Below are positions 25,451-35,710 of a stretch of 64,000 bases of DNA, piece after piece (the first letter of the stretch is position 1; each line of letters opens with the position of its first letter). Origin of the DNA: Melastoma dodecandrum (taxonomy: Eukaryota > Streptophyta > Magnoliopsida > Myrtales > Melastomataceae). The stretch is taken from positions 5,803,501 through 5,867,500 of the forward strand of contig JARUPY010000539.1 of assembly GCA_029817715.1 (NCBI GenBank). Reading direction: 5' to 3'. The notes below the pieces were generated by a model, which worked only from the letters and a program-made list of their open reading frames with translations, made no database searches and had not been told where the DNA came from. The position numbers and the translations under genes are program-made.

Positions 25451-27090
25451 AGAGTGTGCACTTATGTGCCAAGACCCTTTATTGTATTTGTGGATAAATA
25501 ATTAATAAATGCGAGTATTTATCATTGATTATTTTACTTTTCTACATGTAAAATTATTAATGATAAAGTCCCACCGATTAATGAGTATATTAATATGAAA
25601 TAGTCCGTGATCGGATAGATGTTTAGAGGGGACATGGACATCTAGATCATCATTGAGTATAATTAAGGTCAAGATAGACCGAGGGATTTTATATCTAAGT
25701 TATACTCCGGGGTACCCTGAGATTAGGGTTACTGGACACGACCCGATTAAGAGGATACTACATATTGAACATCATTGGTCAATCCTCTTTATGGACGAAT
25801 GTAACTAGCTTTTAACTTAAGACCTTCATTTATTCTATGCGTGGAGTTTGTGCACTTTGACGTCGTTAAAAGCAGTCTTTAATCAGATTGTGAGTAATAC
25901 GATTGTTGGGTGTGTGACAAAGCGTAGAGAGAATAGTGTTGAGTCAATATAGGATTCATCGCTCTCTTGGATTATAGAGTTGACATCTAGGCCACTTGAT
26001 AGAGATATTAGTGACTCTAAAATCCATGGCCACGGGAGAAATGTTTTACATTCAAGAGAGTCTATTATATCTTGGTAATCAAGTAAAACAATTAATTTGG
26101 TGATAATGTATTTTGCGCCGAATTAATTGAGATGTCGGATAGATGAAGAGATTGAATTACACAGTAATCGGTTCATAGTGGTTTATGATTTATAATCATT
26201 ATCCTAACATGTTGATTAACTAAAAACTGTTGCTAAACGGTTACCTTAATTTGTGTATGGATGGATGTACACTGCCTTCTTGTATAGGACATAGAGGGTC
26301 ACACGCATAGCACGTCGACACGAACATTGTATTATTGATTATTTTAGTGGATACTAAAATTAATCATTTTATTTCAGAATTAGAATTAATTGGATTATTA
26401 ATTTATTCTGAAATATCGGAAGCAAATAAATTGACCAAGATCGAATATGGATTTATTCGGGTCAATATTTATTTATTTATTTATATATTATATTCGAGAT
26501 GCTTTATTTATTAAAATAATATTCAATTATGGATACATTCGTTTACATGATATGATTTAAAATATAATTTTAATAAAATCAAATCATTGTCAGGTTAAGT
26601 TTTAAAAGTTAAGATTAATTTTTAAAAATGGAAAGTATCAATAATTGTAGGCTTGAATGCAACATTACGTTTTAAGAAATTAAAAGGGAAAGAAAATGCA
26701 GAATTGATAAATTTGTCTGTCGATTCATTGGTGGAGATTTTGGAAAGAATTAGAAAGAATTTTCTTTCAAATTTGGGAGAGAAAAAAATCAGAGAGATGG
26801 GAAATCCCAAAAAGATACAGAGAGTTTTGTGAGCTTCCGATTTCGAGATTAGACGGATCCAAGAGGTTAGTATCTACAAGATCGTCGAGGCGTTCGTGAT
26901 CGTGTGCACGTGGATACCGCTAGAGGAGTCACAGCTCTCGGTCTATTTTTCGCAATTACGCTTTGTTTTTTCGGAGATTTTATTGTACAATTTTCGAGTA
27001 AGGGTATTTCATAATTTTATATTATACATGCTGCGAATTGATTTGGGTTAAAATATAAATATTTTATCTGCGCCCGAAAACTAACAAGAG
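25450..27090. repeat. Possible non-autonomous repeat, AT-rich
   Basis: A non-coding block without open frames. It starts about tgtgccaagaccctttattg, runs through long AT-rich sequence, and ends with a GC-richer segment (gttcgtgatcgtgtgcacgt, then ggataccgctagaggagtca). That last phrase resembles sequence I remember from dispersed plant retroelement-like repeats. No primer site, polypurine tract or terminal repeat was found, so this is a weak call. Bases 27090-28000 are AT-rich with nothing recognised. Confidence 0.3.
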
Positions 27091-28022
27091 TAGCGGATGA
27101 GGGAAGGAGTTTGTATGATTGTCCGGTGTTTCTGTGTGTAGGTGTTTCCTGGAGGTGGTGAAACTTTGGCTCATGGAAAAAAAAACTTTTTTGGGAGGAA
27201 GGAGGCCTATCTCCGATCGGAAAATAGGAGGAAGATCAACTCCTGCCCGAAGAAGAATAAGGCTCTGTCCTTTTCTATGTCCCCCTCTCATCAGATGGTC
27301 GGACACGGGGTGGGAATAATTCGTTTGTTTGCAATAAAAGGAAAAAAAAATTGATTTTACTATTTTGTTGATTTACTTCTTTTTGTTAAAAAAAAAATCT
27401 GGGTTGATTTGTTTGTTTTTTGCTATGCTTTTGTTTTTGGTTAGACAAAAAGAATTAAAAAAATGCTAAAACAATTTTTATATATATTATAGTTTAAAAT
27501 TAACAACGTTACTACATTTAAAAAAAATAATTATTAATTACCTAATCACGTTCAAATACAATAAGAAGTAACTAAATATCGCTATCTATGTTCAACGATT
27601 TTATGAAAATTTAACATTTTATTTTAATAGCATGTGATTAAAACTTGATTAACCGTGTGTCAGCCAATTTAGGGATCTACGGGACCAAATATTGATATTT
27701 TGTCGAATATATAATAAAAATTTTGCGAATAATTATTTGAGTCGATGAACGAACGTATTGGCAAGATATCGTCAAAAGAAGGGGGCGCCGATGTTTTTCC
27801 GCTGAGGAGCCCTTTTTCTTATTCTTTTTCCGACGGGATATTAAATTACTTTGGAAAAATTGTATCAGGTGATGTGTGGATAAGATCGGGACAAATATAT
27901 TTGGTATCATTTATTTATGAAATATTTTAGTGACCTTATGAAACGTGGACGAGGGGGCAGTCTCATAAGTAAAAATATTCCACCTAAACCCAATAGAGAG
28001 ATAGAGAGGGAGACAGGAGAGA

Positions 28023-29126
28023 ATGGCTGATTCATCGCCGCCGGAAGCAGCGGCAGCCGCCCACGACGTGGAGATCACGATCATATCGGCGAAGCATCTC
28101 AAGAACGTCAACTGGAGGAACGGCCCCCTCGTCCCCTACGCCGCCGTCTACATCGCCCCAAACCACCGCTTCTCCACCCGCCCCGACGGCTCCAACTCCA
28201 CCCGCCCCGTCTGGAACGAGCGCTTCCTCCTCCCTTACTCTTCCTTTTCCTCCCCCGACTCCATCCTCTCCGTTGATGTCTTCCACTCCCCTCCCTCTGA
28301 TACCTCCAAGCCCTTGGTCGGTTCCCTCCGCCTCCCCTCCTCCTCCCTCCTCCCCGATTCCCCTTCCTCCCCTTGGATCCTCCACTCTCTCGACCTCCTC
28401 CGTCCCTCCGGCCGTCCCCAGGGAAAGCTTAGGGTCAAGCTCTCCCTCCTTTCCCGTCAATTTGATCACCCCGTCCCCTACCCCTCCCCCTCCCAAGGTT
28501 ACAGCTTTGCTCCCGAGGGCACCTATCATTACTCCCCTGCGTCTCCCCTTTACTACCCTCCCACCGATTACTATCCCCCTCCTCCTCCTCCGGCTTCCCA
28601 TGCTTTTGCCCGGCCGCCCAGTCAGCCACTGCCTCGTGCCCCTCCGTCCCCGGTGGATTATCGTGTTGCCCATCCTCCTCCCCCTCCTCCGGTAAGGGCT
28701 TATGGTGGCTACCACCACGATGGTAATTCCAATGTGGATTCTGTGTACAGACCGTCAGCCCCTGTAGACTTCACTTACCCTGCCAAGGAGTGCGAGCCTA
28801 GTCATTTTCGACCACGGGATTTCCGCTATGCTGCTACTTCACCTCTGCCTCGCCTTTCCAGTAGTGAATTTACTTATACCGGGACTCCGCCTCATTGGAT
28901 CTCTAATCGCCCGGTGTTGTGGAGGAACGACCAGAATTCTGTGAGTTCAGAACGCGGGCAGTGGGTGGCCCCCTCGGCACCGGCTGGTACTTCAGTTTAT
29001 GGGTACAGGAGGGGTTCAGAAGAAGTGTCTGTTGCAGATGCTTTCGGAGGGTTGAGGTTGGAGGAGGGAAACAGAGCACCGAGGAGTGATTATGGGTACA
29101 GTCATGGCTTCGGACGTGAAGATTAA
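28023..29126 (+). CDS. C2-domain protein, SRC2-like
   Basis: Intronless, 367 residues. After an Ala-rich start, residues about 15-145 form a C2 domain: VEITIISAKHLKNVNWRNG, PYAAVYIAP, TRPVWNERFLLPY, LSVDVFHS, LVGSLRLP and GKLRVKLSLL. C2 domains of this plant group (SRC2, BAP-like) bind phospholipids, often with calcium, and place the protein at membranes. The rest is rich in Pro, Tyr and Ser, with tracts such as YYPPPPPPASHAF, which is usual for SRC2-like proteins. No transmembrane segment is seen. A purine-rich leader (agagagatagagagggag) precedes the ATG. Coding sequence is much richer in C than its surroundings. Confidence 0.9.
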   Translation: MADSSPPEAAAAAHDVEITIISAKHLKNVNWRNGPLVPYAAVYIAPNHRFSTRPDGSNSTRPVWNERFLLPYSSFSSPDSILSVDVFHSPPSDTSKPLVGSLRLPSSSLLPDSPSSPWILHSLDLLRPSGRPQGKLRVKLSLLSRQFDHPVPYPSPSQGYSFAPEGTYHYSPASPLYYPPTDYYPPPPPPASHAFARPPSQPLPRAPPSPVDYRVAHPPPPPPVRAYGGYHHDGNSNVDSVYRPSAPVDFTYPAKECEPSHFRPRDFRYAATSPLPRLSSSEFTYTGTPPHWISNRPVLWRNDQNSVSSERGQWVAPSAPAGTSVYGYRRGSEEVSVADAFGGLRLEEGNRAPRSDYGYSHGFGRED

Positions 29127-30010
29127 GTAGCGGTTGAATCAGCAAGTAAACTTGTCATTATGTATGCTGCTTTTATATCTGATGCAAGCTATTGGCCCAT
29201 GTTATAACCAAGTACTTTTGTATGGCTAACTCCTATATATCTTAATTTACCTGCCATGTTGAAGTTGCTGGTGAGTTACAATGGCTGGCCAGCCAGATCA
29301 CGCTTGGTTGCAATAGAGATGTTGTTGCGTTTCGAGAATGATTCACGATATAGTTAGTCCTTGATGAGGTTATGATGTGAGATAGAGCGCAATTGCGAAG
29401 GAAGACTCATAGCAGAACCTACGATAGTGTACTATCTGATGGCTGAGGCTACGTTTGCGTACTTCTTTTTGTTAGTTTTGTTGAATTTATTGATTCTCCA
29501 AGTGTTGAAGCTGATTTATCTGGTGGAAATGTGGAATGGAAGCTCTGCCATTCTGTCTTGATTGAAGGTAAAAAATCGAAATATTTGTCCAGCCAAGATT
29601 GAGAGATTGGTTGGCATCCCTGTGGGGGATTTCTTGTTCGATCTTGCCACAGATACTGACTCTCAACATGAATGTATGTGCTTAGGCAAACCCAGTGCCA
29701 CTGAATGCAACCTGTCTTAAGTCACAAGGAACGTTTTGTGCCCTTGCCTCTTAACATGTGAGTCTATGTCTGGTAGAAGCTCCACTACCTGCTTGCTACT
29801 GTTTTGCCGAGGTTATGACATTGTAACGTGTTTTAGTGGCTGTCTCTTGAATTTTATGCTGCTAATATGTGATCGTAGTTGTGGAGGTTGGAGAAATTTG
29901 TTTTGTACTAGCAATTTCCAAACTGGCCGGCTCAGTTTTGTCCATCAGCGGCATCCGCCATGGTCAAAAGGGCAAGAGAATAGCAGGGAGTAGTTAGTGG
30001 GAAATAGGAA
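29127..30010. other. Spacer between C2 and PH genes
   Basis: This is 3' flank of the C2-domain gene and 5' flank of the PH gene. Only short frames occur and no domain is recognised. Confidence 0.5.
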
Positions 30011-30028
30011 TTGCTAATCCGTCACGGA

Positions 30029-30044
30029 CCCCCCCCCCCCCCCC
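30029..30044 (+). repeat. Poly(C) run of 16
   Basis: Lies just before the PH1 start codon, probably in its 5' leader. Confidence 0.9.
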
Positions 30045-30076
30045 AATTAAACCAGAAGCAGCAGCAGGCTTCATCC

Positions 30077-30502
30077 ATGGAAAGCATATGGCGAGCCACG
30101 ACGTTCCAGGCCCCAAACCCCGAGGACTACTCGGGGATCGAGTTTTGGTCCAACCCCGACAAAGCCGGGTGGCTTTCCAAGCAGGGGGACTACCTCAGGA
30201 CCTGGAGGCGCCGTTTGTTCGTCCTCAAGCAAGGGAGGCTCCTATGGTTCAAGGACCCCCTCGTCAATCATCTCTCCGTCCCTCGTGGGGTCATCCCCAT
30301 AGTCAACTGCCTCACCGTCAAGGGCACCGAGGACGTGGTCAACAAGCCCTTCGCCTTTGAGATTTCCACCCATCACGACACCATGTTCTTCATCGCCGAC
30401 TTTGAGAAGGAGGAGGAGTTGATCAACTCCATCGGCTTCATTGTCCAGCTCTCCAGGTCAGTCACCGACTCCGAGGTCGCCGGTTACGATAGCAAGCGCT
30501 GA
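30077..30502 (+). CDS. PH1: Pleckstrin homology domain protein PH1
   Basis: Intronless, 141 residues, almost wholly one PH domain; the Arabidopsis PH1 gene is also a small single-domain one. Start MESIWRA, then GIEFWSNPDKAGWLSKQGDY, RTWRRRLFVLKQGRLLWFKD, PRGVIPIVNCLTVKG, NKPFAFEIS, TMFFIADFEKEEELINSIG and RSVTDSEV. PH domains of this type bind phosphoinositides; the basic W-K-x(n)-R-R face is present. The Trp expected in the last helix (KEEWINSIG in homologs as I recall them) is Leu here, and one residue seems lost just after (IGFIVQ). A C16 run lies 33-48 bases before the ATG, and a Copia fragment begins within about 70 bases of the stop. The gene may be functional but shows early signs of decay. 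Confidence 0.88.
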   Translation: MESIWRATTFQAPNPEDYSGIEFWSNPDKAGWLSKQGDYLRTWRRRLFVLKQGRLLWFKDPLVNHLSVPRGVIPIVNCLTVKGTEDVVNKPFAFEISTHHDTMFFIADFEKEEELINSIGFIVQLSRSVTDSEVAGYDSKR

Positions 30503-30554
30503 TTTTGTTCCTCCCAGTGTGCCTGGGATGAGAGGAATCCATCAAACAAAGGAA

Positions 30555-30745
30555 GAAAGCTATGAAGCGCAACCCAGTTTATCACACACGATCAAAACAC
30601 ATATAACTCAGACACCATTTTCTGATCTATAAGAGTGGAATACGTAAATATAGACCAGCAATTAGCTGACATTCTCACCAAACCCCTTGATAAGGAGAAA
30701 TTTTTCTTTTTTAGGAATGAGTTGGGGGTTTGTTATCCATTTTAA
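30555..30745 (+). pseudogene. Copia pol C-terminus (end of RNase H)
   Basis: The conserved end of Copia RNase H is readable across two frames: NPVYHTRSKHI, then after a frame change a stretch with QLADILTKPLDKE and FFFLRNELGVCYP, followed by TAA. Frames are interrupted by stops. This motif order is diagnostic for Ty1/Copia. Confidence 0.85.
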
Positions 30746-31395
30746 TCACATAAACTTTGTACATTAGGATCAAGGTTCTATAAAAATTACTTTTCGAATC
30801 ATGATTCGAAATTAATTTGGGCTAGTGATTTCTTGACAATTTTAAATATCTTATCAAGAAAAGATATTTTTCCATAAATGTAGATTGACCAAGCAGAAAC
30901 TGGTGCAACCTTCTTTGAATGGTTAATTCGATACATCTACTTCATTTTTAACCAAATTTGTTTCTCAATTATGGAAATTAATCTCTTCAATGATATATTT
31001 CAGATTTTCTTAACAAATCTTTGAGGATTATCTTAATATTTTCACTACATAAGCTCGGAACTGAAGATTAACCCTTTGTCCGGAAGTATAATTTCCTAAT
31101 TTAGGGAAATCCGAGAGAATCTGATTTGATTCATCTCCTTTCATGACAAAAATTGTAGATCTTGATCAAAGTTGGGAATTCATGATTTTATTGAGAAGAT
31201 ATTCTCAACTAATCAAATTTGGGAAATAAAATAAAAATATTATTTTTTTCCTAAACCAAAATCTTGCTTCCTCTATATCTCCTCTCCTTCCTCAATCGTG
31301 ATTCTCAACTTGCATTCAAAGCACACGCATGAGAGAAAAACCCTAGGAAGCAATTCCCAATAAAATTCCCAATCGTTCGCCCCTCGATCTTGGCT

Positions 31396-32644
31396 ATGGC
31401 ACCTAAGAGCAAGATCGGAGCTCACCGCTCCTTCTCCATCTCTGCCACACTTCCATCGGCTGAGTCTCAGCTAGCCGGCCCTATGATTTCTAAGGATAAT
31501 GAGGACGAAGTGTTGGAGGTCACTCCTCTGGCTTTAGTTCCCAAACCCTCTGTGTCTCCTGATCTCAAGCTAAACGGCAAGGTTGCTGCAGCAGAATCTA
31601 TCTCTGCAAAGATCAAGCGCCCTACAACAGCTCAAGGCTCTGGGAGTGTATCATCGAGGACATGCTACAAGAGGAAAAGTCACGAGGTTGTGAGCAAATC
31701 TATGAAGCAAGAGGTCTTGAAAAAGACCAAAACTTCCAATGTCTTCACACCTCAAGTATCATTCACTATCTCCCAAGCGGAAATAGACCAGGTTGTTAAT
31801 GCAGAAGCCATACCCTCCTGTGATGTTGCGAGTAGACAACTTGCTGCAAGTAAGCGCATGGATTTCAGCTGGTTCACTGCAAATGACCTGAATATCACAC
31901 CCATGTATGAAAAACTGGGTCTAAAAGCTTTTTGTGAAACTTACATTGAAGTTGTTGTAAACAGGATTCGGGAGTTCTATGCAAACCTCCCCTGCTATAG
32001 AGCTAACAACTTTGTTAAGTATGTCAGGACCGTGGTTGATGGCATGACATTGGTTTACTCTGTCCATGACGTGAATACCCTGTTTGGCTACCTGGAACAT
32101 CCTGTTCTTCCTATGCCAGATAAGAACCAGTCATACAGCGTAATCCTCGGATCAAAAGTGAAAGTGCCACAGTACCTTGAGTCTGCTGTTCTGGAGCTTC
32201 CCAAGAGGATTCTTCATCGCTCCGTGATCTTCTGATTTTTACACGAACCGGGAGCCTGGAGCGATAGCTCCCAAGGATACTCAAATCATGGAGCACCTGC
32301 TGATGGGAAAACCATTTAATCTAGGGGCACTGATTTTCAGCCGCATGGAAACCTGTGTGAAAGCCAAGGATAAGGCCCTCCCTTATGGTCATGTGGTTGC
32401 TGCTCTACTCAAGCTTCATGGAATTGATCCCAATCCTGCTACTGCTCTTGAAAAAAGGCGAGTTGGTAATTTTGGCAGCCAGATCATTTCCAGCATGCAA
32501 TATGTGAAGTCTCGGAGTGGCTGGGTACAGAAGTCAAAGCAAAAGGAAGGTCGCCAGAAGGAAGCATCTGCTACTTCTGAGAAGACAGAACCAGCTGCTG
32601 TAAAGTCTACTGTTCCACTTGCTCCCACCATGGATCATCCTTGA
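31396..32644 (+). pseudogene. Env-like ORF of SIRE-type Copia, broken
   Basis: ATG at 31396. The first frame runs to a stop at 32235, and a second frame continues at about 32288-32644, so the ORF is split by at least one frameshift. The N-terminus is Lys/Ser-rich and low in complexity. The middle has MYEKLGLKAFCETYIEVVV, REFYANLPCYRANNF and VDGMTLVYSVHDVNTLFGY. This resembles the plant retroelement-specific domain often found in the extra ORF after pol or in gypsy relatives. No clear signal peptide or fusion peptide is visible, so an envelope function is only a lineage-based label. Confidence 0.65.
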
Positions 32645-33282
32645 GAAGGCTCATCCTCTTCCTCTCTGCCATCTATCATCAAGGATATGCAGCGATAATT
32701 GCTGCACAAACTGAGGAAATTCAAGCCCTCAAGGAGATGGTGGCTGAGGTGGTCGCCACCGAAGCACGTCAGGAGCAGCTCCTACGTGACAACTTGATGT
32801 GATGTGTTCTGCCACTTTTTCAGTATCTTAGACCAGATCCAATAGAATCTTAATGGTCTTGCTATGATTATGATTAAATAAGCGTCATCTGAATACGTGT
32901 ACCCCATTTTGGAAAGAACTATTTTGATTTTTTGCAGTTTGGTGTTATCCTCAACTTACTTTATGGGAATACCTTCTACAGAATCCTAGATCTTCGTTTC
33001 TTCCTTCTATTCTTTTTTATATGACAAAAAGGGGGAGAGATTTTGGAGATAATTTGCAAAATAGTAAGTAACAATTAAGGGGAAAAATTAAGGAGATATA
33101 ACAAGGGATAGAAGGTTAAACCTACTAGGTTGTATATCAACCTTATATAGGGCACGCAAAATTTGAGTACAACTCATTTTTGCTGGGAGTGCAGAAGTAC
33201 ATGCTATTGTCGGGCTGAATATACAATGCATTAACATATCTCCTATGGATGAATGTTTTTTCATCATCAAAAAGGGAGATAT

Positions 33283-35132
33283 TGTTGATATGGTTTTGAT
33301 GATGAGTCACGCAGCAGGTTTGACCTGCTATGACTTTACAACCTCTATAACGATGATATGCTTCCTAGTAAAGAAAAAATATCACGAAAATATTTTCTTC
33401 ACTCTTCAATGATCATTTCGGATCAAGTGACGCGATTAAAAAATATTTTCATAATATCAATTTATTAATTCAAAAGAATAATATTCTTAGGAATATTATT
33501 TGAATTAATATTAAACTATTTATATGGTAAGATAAACCATAAAAACTCGAAAATAAGATATTTTTCCTAACCAAGGAAATTATCTTGTTAATTTTGGAAA
33601 TTTCTATCCAACCTTCCGTAAGAAGATTATGATAATAAGAAATATCCAATAATCAAACTTTTCACATGAATTTCATCCAAATATAATGATGAACTAATCT
33701 GAAACGAATTATTTCATCTTGAAAATAAATGATGGATTATTTCCATCAGTAGAAGGTTGGCTGTTTATTGTGGCCGAATCTTTTATAGTGCCCTATCACA
33801 GGAATAAAATATCAAATTAACAAAAAATTAATTTTGTATAGTCCCTAACGGATATATGCACGAGTCTATGATCAGATTTCTCTCGTTGGGAATAAAATAT
33901 TTTTTTTCCAACTATAGAAGATTGCTAATCGAATCTGGCTCCAACCTTCTATAATGCGATAACTTGAGATTGGATAATCCGATTGATGCGAAATCAATCA
34001 GAGATTGTTCCCAAACATTTTATGCACTATGGGAATGAATCTGGTCGTAATTTAATTTTAGAAAAATAAATTTCCTTAAAAACAGAAGGACGGAATCACT
34101 GTATAAAAGAAAAACACAAAATAAATTCATTTTGTAATTCTAAGTTATGGTGGTATGTCTTGGCATTCCTGCAACGTTATTGTGGTGTTTTAACGTGTGT
34201 GAGTGTGCAGGACGGATTTTCCAGACGAGCGTTCTCGCAGGAGTTGACTACAGCGAATTGAGCATGGTGAAGCCGCTCCGGAGACGTCGGTGGTTGCGGA
34301 TTCGACGGACTCGACTGGGGAGAAGAGTCGCTGGTTGGCAATTCGGCGTACAGAGTTGGTCGGAGAGAATGAGTCTGTAGCAGGCATAAGTGGTGAAGGA
34401 CCTGCAACCTTCTGTAGTCTGTTATCTTGTTGTCTGTTTGTTTGCAGCAGGTGTGCATTGGTGAAGCCACTCCGTAGGCGTTGGTGGCTACGGAACTGAA
34501 GGACTTGGCCGGGGAAGCTGGCCGTAATGCCAGGTGGGCGTACAACAGGTCCAAGAGAATGTTTCTGTAGCAGGCGCAAGTGGTGAGGGACTGCAGCCTT
34601 CTGTAGATAGTTATTTTTTTTGTTTTACAGATTAAATCGAAAACAAAAAAAGAGGAGCCCATCCGTCGACGTCCGAACACATGGAGGAAGCGTCATTGAG
34701 TTTGACCGAAGATCCACAGAATGGACAGTCTGCTACCGCATCACAGAAGGCTAAAGCTTCCAGCCAGGGTTCTGTGCTCGCCAAGTCTAATTGATTTCCT
34801 TGTGATTCGACATAGATATATCACAAACTCAGCAAGAGAGTTTCTTGTATTGGTTAAGTTAGTCTTACCGCCCCGCGGTTAAAGAAACTGTTTTCTTTCA
34901 CTACAGAATGTTCTACCTTCTACACTATTATTACTATTTACAAGTTATTAGTGAAAGCGGCCAAAAGTGAATGTAGATATATTTACCGAATCACTATAAA
35001 ATATTGTGTTGCAATTTGTTTTTAATTTTCTGTAAGTCACAGAAGCTAAGTCTTCCGTCGTGAGGGTTCTATGAATTTGTCGAGAAAGTTCTATTCAAAC
35101 GAAAGGTCTAATTCACCCGCCTCTTGGTTACA
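33283..35132 (+). repeat. LTR of SIRE-like Copia element
   Basis: It starts TGTTGATATGG right after a polypurine tract and ends cacccgcctcttggttaca, a common ending for this lineage. It therefore has TG...CA ends and is 1850 bp long. Inside (34250-34620) is a partial duplication: two copies of a block with ggtgaagcc.ctccg.., aagtggtgaagga and gcaaccttctgtag. Confidence 0.7.
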
Positions 35133-35479
35133 ATCAAAGGGCCACCAAAGTTCGACTTGATATAATATTTTAAAATTTTTAAAATTACATAACTCATTTC
35201 AAAAAGATTTTTTTTTCGAGTAGTTATATTGTAACGGAACTCGTAGAGGTAGAGCCCTTAAGTGGATCTCACCATCCATGGCTGGTCTCGTTAACTTGAA
35301 CTGCCGGGAGTGGACTCTGGCAATATACATTTCTGCAGATGATAAATAACCATTAACAGACATTATCAACTGGTTGGCGGGACACAGGGCGGTTGGACTT
35401 TCGAGGATGTAAGAAAAACGAGGCGGGGGAAGGGGCCACGTTGTACCCTCTCGCCCATTTCCCCAGCCAACTACATCAA

Positions 35480-35500
35480 CTCTCTCTCTCTCTCTCTCTC
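35480..35500 (+). repeat. CT microsatellite before DDB2
   Basis: About ten CT units, 210 bases before the DDB2 start codon, probably near its transcription start. CT-rich tracts are common in plant core promoters and leaders. Confidence 0.9.
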
Positions 35501-35710
35501 CATATCTGCGTCTCTCCGTGTTCTCGGGTTTGTTTGCAAGTCTTTGTAGTTCGTTTCTTTCCATCTACATTCATCTTTTTACAAGTTTAGGGCACCCGGC
35601 CAAACCGTTGCTGCTTTCCCGTCTGCGTGTCATCGTCTCTTCTCCGTCTTCCGTCTCTGTAGAACATCGTTGAGAGGGTGTGAAAAGGTAACGCGTTTGT
35701 GGAGGAAGGG

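Larger units (their letters stand above)
30540..35132 (+). mobile_element. Ty1/Copia element, SIRE-like, 3' half
   Basis: A truncated LTR retrotransposon in plus orientation. In order: the end of the RNase H region of pol, an env-like ORF broken in two, polypurine tracts (caaaaagggggagaga at about 33027 and tcaaaaagggagata at about 33267), and one complete LTR. The env-like ORF after pol and the long LTR fit the SIRE/Maximus lineage. Gag, protease, integrase, most of reverse transcriptase and the left LTR are missing, so no target duplication can be checked. The left edge adjoins the PH1 gene. Confidence 0.75.

Noticed and set aside
28032..28718. 228-codon minus-strand frame
   Set aside because: Antisense shadow of the C-rich C2-domain gene; its Gly/Arg-rich composition reflects Pro/Ser codons on the other strand.
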